The notes: generated by a model from the letters alone, not told the origin. A DNA stretch of 64,000 nt from Sabulibacter ruber (GCF_017355955.1 NZ_JAFFID010000001.1:1302001-1366000); one strand, 5' to 3'. Counted from the stretch's first letter, positions 42,469 to 51,904 are shown. Numbers and translations are program-made.

Positions 42469-42841
42469 AAAACTCAGGTTTAAGGGTGATCCAGGCGAAA
42501 GCTACTACGCTATTGCCTTTACTGGCAAGTACGGCATTCCTGCGGTATTTGGCCAGGCGTGGCCAGCTGGGTCTTTCCACAGCGGTCGCTGATTTCGGCT
42601 CGTTTTACAGAAAACAGGCCCAGAACCGCAATGCTGTTATCGGCTTCAAAATTGGATTTATTTTTCCTCTGCTTTTTAACAGCGGCTTAATTCTGCGTAA
42701 CTTGCCCGGCTAAAGACCTGAAAGAAAGAACTAAATCTCAGTTTATAAAAGCAGCCTGTATATTCGTTTCAGGCCTGTTTTCCTGAAAACATAGCAATTA
42801 TATAATATTACTAATCAGACCATATCTCTTATTTGCACCAC
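42469..42841. other. Intergenic region with palindrome copies
   Basis: 373 bases. Two copies of the intergenic palindrome family (about 42591-42625 and 42750-42790) and an AT-rich stretch just before the next gene. The open frame at 42486-42713 looks spurious. Confidence 0.5.
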
Positions 42842-43627
42842 ATGCTTAAAAATCTACTTTACTTTTTCACCTTAGGATTATTCGCTTTTGGCTGTTTGGA
42901 TGGCAACGAGACCGATCCGGCCCCTTTGGGAGACTGCCAGATCAGTACCACGGCAGATGGAGGTACCGGATACCCGTTTACGCTCAAGTACTCCTTCAAT
43001 GACCAGAACCAACTCACCAGGATCACCGCGACAGATACCTCGGGCCTGGATGTTAGGTTAACTTATGACACCAAGGGCCGCTTGTTCACTGAAAAAGAAG
43101 GAGATGTGGTTTGGGAAAACGAGTACAATACCCAGGACCAGTTGGTAAAACAAACCCGTACGTTCAGCGCCGGCGGCCGCATAGAACAGGATTTCTATCT
43201 GCACACCTACAACAGCGCCGGGCAACTGCAGGAATCTACCTTCCACTCAGCCAACGAGCCTTCTTTTACCCAATACCGGTACGTGTACCACTACACCAAC
43301 AACATGATCACGCACGTGGAGAAAACCACGTATGCGGCAAACGGCTTTGTGGAAGACATCACCATCACTTATGACGGCAAAAAGCAGCCGCTTCCCCTGC
43401 TGCCTATGATTGATTTCCACCTCCATTTCGGTGATCCCCATCCGGCATTCGGGTTGTCGGCCGGGAATGTGACCAGTTACAAGGTGGTGAACAGAGAAGA
43501 CGGCAGCATCAGCCCTGTGAGCTATACCGCCTCCTATACTTACAATGAACAGGGCTACCCCACTGAGGCGGTGCGGGTGTACGCAGACGGCACTGTCAAG
43601 CGCCGGTACACGTACAACTGTCCTTAA
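42842..43627 (+). CDS. Lipoprotein with YD/RHS-like repeats
   Basis: The start at 42842 gives MLKNLLYFFTLGLFAFGC, a signal peptide with the lipobox AFGC. The 261-residue mature protein has short YD/DUF4595-like beta units: YSFNDQNQLTRITATD, LTYDTKGRLFTEKEG, YNTQDQLVKQTRTF, YNSAGQLQESTFHS and YTYNEQGYPTEAVRVYADGTVKRRYTYN. It is probably surface-exposed. No Rhs core or toxin is present. The gene stands alone. Confidence 0.75.
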   Translation: MLKNLLYFFTLGLFAFGCLDGNETDPAPLGDCQISTTADGGTGYPFTLKYSFNDQNQLTRITATDTSGLDVRLTYDTKGRLFTEKEGDVVWENEYNTQDQLVKQTRTFSAGGRIEQDFYLHTYNSAGQLQESTFHSANEPSFTQYRYVYHYTNNMITHVEKTTYAANGFVEDITITYDGKKQPLPLLPMIDFHLHFGDPHPAFGLSAGNVTSYKVVNREDGSISPVSYTASYTYNEQGYPTEAVRVYADGTVKRRYTYNCP

Positions 43628-43693
43628 ACTTTTCTATCTTTCAGCAGGCTCCGGCAAGCCTCCGGAGTTTACCTGATCTCCTTGAAAAGCCCT

Positions 43694-43945
43694 ATGAACG
43701 TACTAACCCTTAACCTCACAGACAACGTAAAAATTGAAGTAGACAACAGCTTCACCGGACTGGAAACCATTAAGTACAACGGCGAGATTGTCTCAGAAAA
43801 GAAATCACTGCTGGGCGAAAACCACCGGTTTGAGCGGGAGGAGAACGGCGAGCTGGTGCAGTATGAAATCAGGATCAGTATCAAGCACCTCACCCGCGTG
43901 GGCATAGACATTTACCGCAACAACAAAGTGATTCTGTTGAGTTAA
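43694..43945 (+). CDS. Small hypothetical protein
   Basis: An 83-residue protein from the ATG at 43694 (MNVLTLNLTDNVKIEVDNSF). It is beta-rich with alternating charged residues: ETIKYNGEIVSEKKSLLGENHRFEREENGELVQYEIRISIKHLTRVGIDIYRNNKVILL. The pattern looks like a small beta-sandwich with no catalytic residues. It begins about 70 bases after the lipoprotein gene and may be co-transcribed. Function unknown. Confidence 0.55.
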   Translation: MNVLTLNLTDNVKIEVDNSFTGLETIKYNGEIVSEKKSLLGENHRFEREENGELVQYEIRISIKHLTRVGIDIYRNNKVILLS

Positions 43946-44100
43946 GCTTACCGGCACCATGCCAGCGTTTTAGAACTATTTCCCATAAAAGCAGGCAAAA
44001 TTGATTGAGAACAAAAGAACAAATAAGCTGATATCCGTATCATTTATCTGTTCTAACTCTTATCTTTAAGCAAGAGTCTCACACTTTAACTATTAAAGCC

Positions 44101-44208
44101 ATGGCCGGAAAAACACCCACCAAAGAGAGCGGAAAGAAAGCCCCCGCCAAAACCCTGAAAGAGAAAAGGGCGGAGAAACAGCAAAAGAGAGACGCTAAAC
44201 GTGACTGA
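44101..44208 (+). CDS. Very basic 35-residue protein
   Basis: A 35-residue frame below the length cut of most gene callers: MAGKTPTKESGKKAPAKTL, then KEKRAEKQQKRDAKRD. It is rich in Lys, Ala and Arg in a histone H1/HU-tail-like manner and could bind nucleic acid. A strong hairpin terminator begins twelve bases after the stop. No family is recognised. Confidence 0.5.
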   Translation: MAGKTPTKESGKKAPAKTLKEKRAEKQQKRDAKRD

Positions 44209-44219
44209 TGCACCTCAAT

Positions 44220-44264
44220 GAAACAGGAAGGCCCCCGGAGAAAATCCGGGGGCCTTCCTGTTTC
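44220..44264 (+). terminator. Strong terminator with 20-bp stem
   Basis: The 20 bases GAAACAGGAAGGCCCCCGGA pair perfectly with 44245-44264 over a five-base loop, directly after the basic small protein. Confidence 0.8.
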
Positions 44265-44395
44265 AAATCATTCCATAAAGTTGCCCCCGTGCCGCGCATG
44301 GCCATAACCTGCTCTCTTCCTATCCTTGGAAAAGGGTTTAAGACCGTTTGCCTGTCTCCACTATACACAGTGAAAATCAACCCAAACCTAGCCGT

Positions 44396-44980
44396 ATGAA
44401 CACGCCAGTTTTAGCTGTAAGAGAGTTGCAGGAAAGCGACATTGAGGCCATTGTAAACTATTGGCTAACCGCCGATGCCGCTTACCTGGAAGGCATGGGC
44501 GTGGAGCTGTCCAAAATACCCGGCCGGTCCGCATGGATCCACATGCTCAAAACCCAGGTGCACACGCCATTGAAAGAAAAGCAATCCTACTGCCTCATCT
44601 GGACACTGAACGGTAAAGCCGTGGGGCATTCCAATACCAACAAAATCATCTTTGGCCAGGAGGCTTACATGCACCTGCACATCTGGGAGGCAGACATCCG
44701 CCGGCAAGGCCTGGGCAGTTCTTTCCTGAAACTTACCATTCCGCACTTCTTCCAGAACCTGCAACTAAAGACCTTGTTCTGCGAGCCCTACGCCCTTAAC
44801 CCGGCCCCCAATAAAACCCTGCAGAAAGTAGGCTTTCAGTTGCTACAGGAATACACCACTACGCCCGGCTGGATCAACTTTGAGCAACCCGTAAAATTAT
44901 GGCAAATGTCCTTGGAGCGTTTCCGGCAGGTAGAGCAACTTTGGGCCTTAGAAAACCAACCATCCGTCTCTGCAAGATGA
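44396..44980 (+). CDS. GNAT-family acetyltransferase
   Basis: The ATG at 44396 gives MNTPVLAVRELQESDIEAIV; the frame's 16 earlier codons lack meaning. The 194-residue protein has the acyl-CoA-binding pattern MHLHIWEADIRRQGLGSSFLKL (loop RRQGLG) and later EPYALNPAPNKTLQKVGFQLLQEY, typical of Acetyltransf_3. The target is unknown. The stop TGA overlaps the start of the methyltransferase gene (ATGA), so the two are translationally coupled. Confidence 0.82.
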   Translation: MNTPVLAVRELQESDIEAIVNYWLTADAAYLEGMGVELSKIPGRSAWIHMLKTQVHTPLKEKQSYCLIWTLNGKAVGHSNTNKIIFGQEAYMHLHIWEADIRRQGLGSSFLKLTIPHFFQNLQLKTLFCEPYALNPAPNKTLQKVGFQLLQEYTTTPGWINFEQPVKLWQMSLERFRQVEQLWALENQPSVSAR

Positions 44981-45603
44981 ACACCCAACAAGCCTACAAC
45001 ACCTGGGCCGCCCAGTATGATACCAACCACAACAAAACCCGCGACCTGGAAGGGAAAGCCCTGCGCACTGTTTTAGCCCCCATCCCGTTCCGCCGATGCC
45101 TGGAGATTGGCTGCGGCACCGGCAAGAACACCCTTTGGTTGGCCCAGAAAGCACTTGAACTTACCGCCGTGGACCTCTCAGAAGAGATGCTCCGGAAAGC
45201 CCAGGCCAAAGTCACCGCGCCGCACGTGCACTTCGCCCAGGCAGATATCACCTCTGACTGGACTTTCTCAAACGGCCTCTATGACCTGGTCACCTTCAGT
45301 TTGGTGCTGGAGCATATTGAGCACCTGGCGGGCATCTTCCAAAAGGCCGCTGCCAGCCTACAGCCCGGCGGCTACGTTTACCTGGGCGAACTGCACCCGT
45401 TCAAGCAGTACACCGGCACCAAAGCCCGCTTTGACACCCCAGAGGGCCGGCACGTGGTAGAGTGCTTCAACCACCATGTCTCAGATTTCACCCAGGCCGC
45501 CCAACAGCACGGCCTGCAATTGGCAGAGTTGAACGAGTTCTTTGACAACGATGACCGCACCACCATTCCCAGAATCCTGACCTTGCTTTTCCAGAAGCGC
45601 TAA
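44977..45603 (+). CDS. Class I SAM-dependent methyltransferase
   Basis: A 208-residue methyltransferase whose start codon overlaps the GNAT stop. Motif I is CLEIGCGTGKNTLWLA (SAM-binding glycine loop), motif II includes LTAVDLSEEML, and the LYDLVTFSLVLEHIEHLAGIF segment is motif IV-like. The fold is that of UbiE/Methyltransf_11 small-molecule methyltransferases. With the acetyltransferase it could modify one metabolite or natural product, but no substrate clue exists. Confidence 0.85.
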   Translation: MNTQQAYNTWAAQYDTNHNKTRDLEGKALRTVLAPIPFRRCLEIGCGTGKNTLWLAQKALELTAVDLSEEMLRKAQAKVTAPHVHFAQADITSDWTFSNGLYDLVTFSLVLEHIEHLAGIFQKAAASLQPGGYVYLGELHPFKQYTGTKARFDTPEGRHVVECFNHHVSDFTQAAQQHGLQLAELNEFFDNDDRTTIPRILTLLFQKR

Positions 45604-45925
45604 CCCCAAAACAACCATCTTAGGTTTTGAGCAATCAAAGGAAACCCACAGCACCGGGCAGAACCCCGCTCCAGGAACGCTTGGTGAAAAGTACTATTTC
45701 TTCAAAGTAAATACTGTACTGCAGCGGCGGCCGTTTACGGGTTAATTCTGTTAAAATAGCCCAAAAACAGGTTTCGTCTGCACAGAAACAAGGAAGTGAA
45801 AAAAGCTTAAAATTTTTCTATCTGATAATCAACCACAACTAAGTAGATACCAAAAATAACATAGCCCTTTCTGCATATTCCACGTATAAGGAGTTCATAC
45901 GTGCATCTTATAACAACCATTCCCC
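45604..45925. other. Intergenic region before ankyrin gene
   Basis: 322 bases with a weak copy of the intergenic palindrome (about 45750-45775) and an AT-rich end. No supported gene. Confidence 0.5.
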
Positions 45926-46411
45926 ATGAATTTCACATCCACTAAAGTAGAGGACATCCTGTTTGACGCCGCCCGTAAAGGAGATGTGGTGACAATACAG
46001 GAAATGATCGCCGAAGGCGCAGACATCAATGCGCAGAACGGTCGTGGTTTCACCCCCCTGATTCTTGCTTCTTACGAGGGGCATTATGAAGCCACCAAAG
46101 CTCTTCTGGACGCTGGGGCCGATGTAAATATGCAGGATTACAGTGGCAACACGGCCCTCATGGGCTTGTGCTTTAAAGGCTACGCCGATATTGCCGAACT
46201 GCTGATTGAGCGAGGTGCCGATTTGAACATTCAGAACAACAGCGGCGGAACCGCTCTTATGTTTGCCACCATGTTTGGTCGCCATGAGTTAATGCGACTG
46301 GTTGCCGAGCACGGCGCTGATCAACACCTGAGAGACAGCCGGGGTCTTACCGCCCTCGAAATGGCTGAGAAGATTGGGAATGAGGAAGCCCTGAAAGTTC
46401 TTCATTACTAA
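45926..46411 (+). CDS. Ankyrin-repeat protein
   Basis: A 161-residue soluble protein made of about four ankyrin repeats. The consensus is visible as ILFDAARKGDVVTIQEMIAEGADINAQNGRGFTPLILASYEGH, then ALLDAGADVNMQDYSGNTALMGLCFKGYADIAELLIERGADLNIQNNSGGTALMFATMFGRHELMRLVAEHGADQHLRDSRG in segments. Such proteins are adaptors for protein-protein contacts in the cytoplasm. No signal peptide. Possibly paired with a secreted partner, but none is adjacent. Confidence 0.88.
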   Translation: MNFTSTKVEDILFDAARKGDVVTIQEMIAEGADINAQNGRGFTPLILASYEGHYEATKALLDAGADVNMQDYSGNTALMGLCFKGYADIAELLIERGADLNIQNNSGGTALMFATMFGRHELMRLVAEHGADQHLRDSRGLTALEMAEKIGNEEALKVLHY

Positions 46412-46899
46412 TCTTGGCGGGCTAAAGGCCCACTAAGTTCTGGTGCACTATCGTCACAAACGAGCAGAAAGCAGGACAGCACCCCTGCCTCTCAACTGCC
46501 CCAGCAGAAATCCCTTCGTTTCGGACCTGTTTTCCCAAAAACAGCCCCGAAACGAAGGGATTTCTGTTTCCTCCTCAGATCAACGGCTAACAACTTCAGT
46601 TTACGGTGGGTCCAAATCACAAACCTGAACCAGGCAGAGAGCAGCAGGTGTAAACATTCCCCCTTCGCCCCTTCAAAGGAGGATTTTGCGGGAAGAACCG
46701 CAGTTCAGGTTGTTTGGCGAGAACTCCAACAACGGCACAAGGGCCACCTGTTTGGGAACTGATTTTGTGAAAACACCCTCAAAACAGCATTGAGAATCAG
46801 CTTCATATTCTGCAGAAAAAGGCTGATTCTCAATATACAAGATAACCTATCTAAAATGGGAGGGGTACACCAAGAGGGTAATTGGTAAACCCCAACACA
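46412..46899. other. Intergenic region with a strong hairpin
   Basis: 488 bases with no gene. The hairpin at 46505-46566 and a further weak palindrome copy at about 46750-46785 lie here. Confidence 0.5.
46505..46566. terminator. Long hairpin, likely terminator
   Basis: The 20 bases CAGAAATCCCTTCGTTTCGG pair perfectly with 46547-46566. The inner part (CTGTTTTCCCAAAAACAG) is again a copy of the intergenic palindrome. It separates the ankyrin and aldehyde dehydrogenase genes. Confidence 0.72.
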
Positions 46900-48357
46900 A
46901 TGAAACAGTACCAAGACTTAGACAAACAATTTATAGCCGGCCAATGGCAAGACGGCTCCGAGGATTACTTTCTGGAGAACCTCAACCCGTATGACAATTC
47001 CGTACTGAACCGCTACAAATGCGCGGGCACCCAGGACGTGGACCGGGCTTTTGATGTGGCCAAAGAAACGAGTAAAACCTGGAGCCAGACCCCGCCCATT
47101 GAACGCCGCGAGATTTTTATTAAAGCGGTAGCGGTGCTGGAGCAACGCAAAGACGAAATCATAGACTGGCTCATCAACGAGGCGGGCAGCACCTACCTCA
47201 AAGCCAGCGTGGAGTACGCCCAAACCCGCGACATGATTCTGGAGGCCAGCTCCTTCCCTACCCGCATGAAGGGCATGATCACCAACTCCTCGGTGCCCGG
47301 CAAGGAAAACTACATCTTCCGGAAGGCCCTGGGCGTGGTGGGCATCATCAGCCCCTGGAACTTTCCGCTGTACTTGTCTATGCGCTCCATTGCGCCGGCC
47401 ATTGCGGTGGGCAACACGGTGGTGGTGAAGCCCGCCTCGCAATCGCCGGTGACGGGCGGTACGTTTGCCGCCAAGCTGTTTGAGGAAGCCGGTCTGCCCG
47501 CCGGGGTGCTGAACGTGGTGGTAGGTAAATCCAGCGTCATCGGAGATTACTTCACCGGCCACCCGGTTTCTAAACTGATCTCGTTCACCGGCTCTACCCC
47601 GGTAGGCAAAGGCATTGGCAAGATAGGCGGCGAAGGCCTCAAGAAACTGGCGCTGGAACTGGGCGGCAACAACGCATTTATCATCCTGGACGATGCCGAT
47701 GTAGACCGGGCTGTAGACGCGGCTATCTTCGGGCGGTTCATGCACCAGGCGCAGATCTGTATGTCTACCAACCGCATTCTGGTGCATGAGAGCCTGTATG
47801 AGGAGTTCAGCCAGAAATTTGTGCAGAAAGCCAGGCAGCTCAAGTACGGCGACCCGCGGGAGAAAGACACCATTGTGGGTCCGCTTATTGACAACAAGGC
47901 CGCCAAGCGCGTGGTAGATCTGGTGCAGCGCACCGTAGACGCCGGGGCCAGACTGGAAGTGGGCGGCTCCGCCGATGGCAACGTGGTGCAGCCTACCGTG
48001 CTCACCGGCGTCACCAGAGACATGCCAATTTTCCAGGAAGAAGTGTTCGGCCCGGCCGTGGGCATCATCTCGTTCAAAGACGATGAAGAAGCCATTGACC
48101 TGGCCAACGCCACCGAGTTTGGCCTGAGCGGCGCCCTGCACACCAGAGACCTGCAACGCGGTATTCAGATGGCCAAACGCGTGGAAACCGGCATGATCCA
48201 CATCAACGACCAATCGGTGAACGATGAGCCGCAGACGCCGTTCGGGGGCGAGAAAAACTCCGGCGTGGGCCGTTTCGGGGATGACTTTATTCTGGATGAG
48301 ATGACCACTGTGCAGTGGATCAGCGTGCAGGTAGAGCCCCGGCAGTATCCTTTCTGA
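46900..48357 (+). CDS. NAD(P)-dependent aldehyde dehydrogenase
   Basis: Starting at MKQYQDLDKQFIAGQW, the 485-residue enzyme is of the ALDH superfamily. Key residues are the oxyanion N154 (PWNF), K177 (VVVKPAS), the general base E253 in LELGGNN and the catalytic nucleophile C287 in QICMSTN. GSTPVGKGI is the cofactor-turn motif. It is close to benzaldehyde/vanillin-type dehydrogenases in pattern. It oxidises aldehydes to acids in the cytoplasm. The long antisense frame on the other strand is a shadow produced by its codon bias. Confidence 0.92.
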   Translation: MKQYQDLDKQFIAGQWQDGSEDYFLENLNPYDNSVLNRYKCAGTQDVDRAFDVAKETSKTWSQTPPIERREIFIKAVAVLEQRKDEIIDWLINEAGSTYLKASVEYAQTRDMILEASSFPTRMKGMITNSSVPGKENYIFRKALGVVGIISPWNFPLYLSMRSIAPAIAVGNTVVVKPASQSPVTGGTFAAKLFEEAGLPAGVLNVVVGKSSVIGDYFTGHPVSKLISFTGSTPVGKGIGKIGGEGLKKLALELGGNNAFIILDDADVDRAVDAAIFGRFMHQAQICMSTNRILVHESLYEEFSQKFVQKARQLKYGDPREKDTIVGPLIDNKAAKRVVDLVQRTVDAGARLEVGGSADGNVVQPTVLTGVTRDMPIFQEEVFGPAVGIISFKDDEEAIDLANATEFGLSGALHTRDLQRGIQMAKRVETGMIHINDQSVNDEPQTPFGGEKNSGVGRFGDDFILDEMTTVQWISVQVEPRQYPF

Positions 48358-48374
48358 TCTGGTCCCCAGCCACA

Positions 48375-48430
48375 GAAAAGCCGTGCTTTGGGGCTGTTTC
48401 CTGGAAAACAGCCCCGAAACACGGCTTTTC
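48375..48430. terminator. Terminator between ALDH and porin-like genes
   Basis: GAAAAGCCGTG pairs with CACGGCTTTTC, with the palindrome GGGGCTGTTTCC..GGAAAACAGCCCC in the loop. It lies between convergent genes. Confidence 0.78.
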
Positions 48431-48488
48431 ACATGGGGTCATCGTTATTGAACCGTCACCGGCAAAGCATTCTGGCAGCGGGGCAGGG

Positions 48489-49091
48489 TTATCGGTTACC
48501 TCTGGAAGGCAGGTAGATCTGGAAGCCCAAGCCTATGGACAGCCCGGTATTGCCCGAGGTGCCGGAACCCACATCTATATTGGCGTGGCTGCGCACCAGG
48601 TTCAAAGTGCCTTCCAGAGACACGTTGGTCGCCACAAAGTGGGCATAACCGGCTCTTACCCCGTAAACGGTAGAAAAGAACTTGTCGCCTTCCACATCTT
48701 CCAGGTTACTGCCGGCAAACCCCACCAGCGCCTCGCCAAACCAACGGTGAGTTGGGGCAGCCCCCTCGGGAAAATAGTACCTGACAAAGGGAGTGAGTCC
48801 GTAACTAAAGAATTCTCCTCCGTCAAAAATCTCAAGCCCCAATTGCACCTGAGCCCCAATAGCCGCATTGTCGCTGATGAAGAAACCGGCCCTTGGTGCA
48901 ACATCTAACGTGAACGTCTCAGATTTGAAGTTATGTCCAATGGTAGCAAGATCGGCCCCAATGAGCCAGTTTCCATCCCGCACAGCGGTGGCAGCTACTG
49001 GAGCTGTGCTTTGCGGAGGGGTAATGGTTTGGGCAAGGGCACTGAACCCTACCACCATCACCATGAACAGAGAAAGTAAGACTGTTTTCAT
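48489..49091 (-). CDS. Porin-like outer-membrane beta-barrel protein
   Basis: A 200-residue protein with a signal peptide (MKTVLLSLFMVMVVGFSALAQ). The mature part has alternating strands: WLIGADLATIGHNFKSETFTLDVAPRAGFFISDNAAIGAQVQLGLEI, GLTPFVRYYFPEGAAPTHRWFGEALVGFA and a C-terminal strand ending in LSIGLGFQIYLPSRGNR. The pattern is of the outer-membrane beta-barrel (OmpW/Porin_4) type with eight strands. Substrate is unknown. It converges on the ALDH gene. Confidence 0.75.
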   Translation of the reverse strand: MKTVLLSLFMVMVVGFSALAQTITPPQSTAPVAATAVRDGNWLIGADLATIGHNFKSETFTLDVAPRAGFFISDNAAIGAQVQLGLEIFDGGEFFSYGLTPFVRYYFPEGAAPTHRWFGEALVGFAGSNLEDVEGDKFFSTVYGVRAGYAHFVATNVSLEGTLNLVRSHANIDVGSGTSGNTGLSIGLGFQIYLPSRGNR

Positions 49092-49555
49092 GATAGAAAT
49101 TTTAGTTATAATTATTTCTATATTAAACGAGTCTAATAATTTAATGTATTGATTTTCATTAGGTTATTACCAAAGCCAGATAAATTCTGAAGAAGAAAGT
49201 CCTTTGCACTTAACCAAGCGGGAACACAGTCCATGGCCTTTGCCAGAATACCACTGTACTGCCCGGTTCCCAAGTCACAAAGGCCATGTGATACCCTCAT
49301 CAGTTTGTCTGTAACTCCAGAAAAACGAGCTGAAAAAAGGAAGGAACACCGCAGAGAGAATCCCACGGAGTTTGCCTGAAAACACCCATAAACAACGGAC
49401 TGGTAAGGGCAATACAAACCTTGAGCCGTATTCACACACGACTGCTTAAAAAGCAAACACGGCCCCTTTTCTCTTAAAGCCGAGCCTGGCTATGCCACCC
49501 TAAAACATGCGGGCTTCAGCTGAAGGCAAAACCAACCGAAAGGAACACCCGAGAT
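49092..49555. other. Intergenic region, no gene seen
   Basis: 464 bases. A weak palindrome copy near 49370 and otherwise nothing; the minus-strand frame at 49133-49456 looks spurious. Confidence 0.45.
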
Positions 49556-50890
49556 TTAGATAACGGTCTTGTGCGTGATGGTCTCGGTGATGGGGATGTT
49601 TTCCTGTTTTTTCCCGACAATGAGGCGGTTGCCCGAATCATAGGTGAAGTAGTTCCAGAACCAGTTGGTCATGACCACAAGGCGGTTTCTAAAGCCCACA
49701 ATGGAGATGAGGTGAATGAACATCCAGATAAGCCAGGCAAAGAAGCCCTGTGACCGGATGTCTTTTTTGAACAGTTTCAGATCGGCTACGGCTTTGTTAC
49801 GGCCAATGGTAGCCATGGCGCCCTGGTCTTTGTACACAAACGGCGTAAGCGGTTTGCCGTGGTGCAGGTTCACCAGGTTCTTCCCCAGCAATTTTCCCTG
49901 CTGGATGGCCGGTTGGGCCAGCATGGGGTGCCCCTGCGGATTTTCGGGGGTAATCATGGCGGCCACATCGCCAATGGCGAAGATGTTGTCATACCCCTCC
50001 ACCCGGTTGTAAACGTCTACCTTCAGGCGGTTGCCTTTCAGGATACTTTCGGGCCGGAGCCCTTTAACGGGGTTCCCGGTTACGCCCGCGGCCCAGATGA
50101 GGGTGCGCGTGATAAGGGTTTCGCCGTTGTCAAGGGTAACGGTGTAGCCGTCATAAGACTTCACCCGCCGGTTCAGCCAGATCTTCACGCCCATTTCCTC
50201 CAGGAACTGCAGTGATTTTTTGGAAGCCTCCGGCGACATGCCCTTGAGCAGCTCGCCCCCGCTCTGGATCAGGTGAATGTCCATGGATTTGAAATCCAGC
50301 TCAGGGTAGTCTTTGGGGAACACGTGTTTGCGCAGCTCGGTGAGGGCGCCGGCCAGTTCCACGCCGGTGGCTCCCCCGCCCACAATCACGTAGTCCATGA
50401 GGCTGTTGAGCTGTTCCTCATCGTCTAGCTGCAGGGCGCGCTCAAAGTTGTCCAGGATGGTATTGCGGAGGCTGATGGCATCGTCAATGCTTTTCATGGC
50501 GATGGCGTTTTTCTCCATCTGCGCATCCCCGAAGTAGTTGGTGGTGGCACCGGTGGCAATGACCAGGTAATCATAGCGGATGAGCCCGATGCTGGTTTCC
50601 ACCAGGCGCTGCTGGGTGTCTATGCACTGCACCTCGGCCATCCGGAAGTAAAAGTTTTTCTGGCTCTCAAATACCTTCCGGAACGGATGCACAATGGAAT
50701 CTGCCTCAATCCCGGAGGTGGCCACCTGGTACATAAGCGGCTGGAAGGTGTGGTAATTCTGCTTGTCAATAAGAATAACCTGTACCTCTGCGTTTCTCAG
50801 GGATTTCACCAACTCCAGCCCGGCAAATCCACCGCCAATGATCACTACTTTAGGTTTACCGGTACTGGCTATTCTAGCATACTTTGCCAT
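49556..50890 (-). CDS. ndh: Type II NADH dehydrogenase (NDH-2)
   Basis: A 444-residue FAD-dependent oxidoreductase. The first Rossmann motif is VVIIGGGFAGLELVKSL (FAD), the second is DYVIVGGGATGVELAGAL (NADH), and the FAIGDVAAM motif near the end contacts FAD. HTFQPLMYQVATSGIEADSI is an NDH-2 feature. The C-terminal hydrophobic helices (FFAWLIWMFIHLISIVGFRNRLVV) anchor it to the membrane. It feeds electrons from NADH to quinone without proton pumping. It is transcribed with the same polarity as wrbA. Confidence 0.9.
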   Translation of the reverse strand: MAKYARIASTGKPKVVIIGGGFAGLELVKSLRNAEVQVILIDKQNYHTFQPLMYQVATSGIEADSIVHPFRKVFESQKNFYFRMAEVQCIDTQQRLVETSIGLIRYDYLVIATGATTNYFGDAQMEKNAIAMKSIDDAISLRNTILDNFERALQLDDEEQLNSLMDYVIVGGGATGVELAGALTELRKHVFPKDYPELDFKSMDIHLIQSGGELLKGMSPEASKKSLQFLEEMGVKIWLNRRVKSYDGYTVTLDNGETLITRTLIWAAGVTGNPVKGLRPESILKGNRLKVDVYNRVEGYDNIFAIGDVAAMITPENPQGHPMLAQPAIQQGKLLGKNLVNLHHGKPLTPFVYKDQGAMATIGRNKAVADLKLFKKDIRSQGFFAWLIWMFIHLISIVGFRNRLVVMTNWFWNYFTYDSGNRLIVGKKQENIPITETITHKTVI

Positions 50891-50954
50891 GTTGCGTCAA
50901 CTCAAGCGGGAAAGCCTGGAAGAACCCAGGCTTATTTAACATATTTATATACCC

Positions 50955-50986
50955 AAGGACCTGCTTACAGAAAGCAGGTCCTTTTT
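50955..50986 (-). terminator. Hairpin downstream of wrbA
   Basis: The 12-bp stem AAGGACCTGCTT pairs with AAGCAGGTCCTT. The T run is on the plus side, so its use as a terminator for the minus-strand wrbA gene is uncertain. Confidence 0.45.
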
Positions 50987-50990
50987 ACTC

Positions 50991-51602
50991 TTAGCCTTGC
51001 AGCCCCTGTTTTACCCAGGAGGCCACTGTAACGGTTCTTCTGGCCTGGTGCAGCACGGCAGTACGGGCATCGCTCTGGATGCCTTCGCGGTTTGCCGTCA
51101 CGCTGGTACCGTACGGGTTACCGCCGGCCCCAAAGATTACCGCATCTGTATACCCTGGTGCAGCAATTATGGCTCCCCAGTGGTACATGGTAGTATACAA
51201 CGCCAGCAGCGTAGCTTCCTGGCCACCGTGCGGGTTCTGGGCGCTGGTCATACCGCTCACTACCTTGTTTGCCAGTTTGCCATGGAACCACAAACCACCG
51301 GTAGAGTCTAGAAACTCCTTCATCTGGGCAGGCAGGTTGCCGTAGCGGGTGGGCATGCTGAAGATAATGGCATCGGCCCACTCCAGGTCATCTAAACTCA
51401 CCTCTGGCACATTCTGGGTATTATCAAGGTGGGCTCTCCAGGCGGGGTTGGAATCAATTGCCGCCTGCGGGGCAAGTTCCTTTACCTTCAGAATCCTTGC
51501 CTCGGCTCCGGCTTCCTGCGCCCCCTCGGCGGCCCACTGAGAAAGTTGGTAGTTGGTACCCGTCTGGCTGTAGTAAATAACGGCCAATTTTACTTTTTCC
51601 AT
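50991..51602 (-). CDS. wrbA: NAD(P)H:quinone oxidoreductase WrbA
   Basis: A 203-residue flavodoxin-like FMN protein. The phosphate-binding loop is YYSQTGTNYQL near the N-terminus. Further FMN contacts are SMPTRYGNLPAQMKEFLD and GSGNPYG-like GAGGNPYGTS. WrbA forms tetramers and performs two-electron quinone reduction in response to stress. It lies 100 bases upstream of ndh, with the same orientation, so quinone metabolism is shared. Start ATG (MEKVKLAVIYYSQTG). Confidence 0.92.
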   Translation of the reverse strand: MEKVKLAVIYYSQTGTNYQLSQWAAEGAQEAGAEARILKVKELAPQAAIDSNPAWRAHLDNTQNVPEVSLDDLEWADAIIFSMPTRYGNLPAQMKEFLDSTGGLWFHGKLANKVVSGMTSAQNPHGGQEATLLALYTTMYHWGAIIAAPGYTDAVIFGAGGNPYGTSVTANREGIQSDARTAVLHQARRTVTVASWVKQGLQG

Positions 51603-51904
51603 AGTGTTAGTTTAAGGTGAAAGATGACGTTTAGGACCATAACCGGTGAAGCAGGGTGCCATTTCAAGGTCCTAGCCCCGGTTGGGTTTAGTTAAAGTTG
51701 TACGGGGCCAAGGCAGCACTGTTATGAAATTGTGACCGGACAGGAAAAAGAGGTCAAAATCGAGAGGCCTGTCTCTGGCTGCCTTCCCTGGTTCCTGATT
51801 TTAAGATACAGGAAAAAGAATACCCAAGCGTAAAAGGCAGGGTTATTTCTAGCCTGTTTTCAGAAAACAAGCCTTAAAACAAACCAGACTGCGCCTGAAG
51901 CTTT
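51603..51904. other. Intergenic region, no gene seen
   Basis: 302 bases with a copy of the intergenic palindrome at about 51843-51883 (GCCTGTTTTC..GAAAACAAGCC). Confidence 0.45.

Noticed and set aside
46918..48432. 504-residue open frame antisense to the aldehyde dehydrogenase gene
   Set aside because: A shadow of the biased codon use of the real gene; it has no motif, and the sense frame has complete ALDH catalytic residues.
49133..49456. 107-residue minus-strand frame next to ndh
   Set aside because: Cys-rich and irregular with no motif; likely chance frame.
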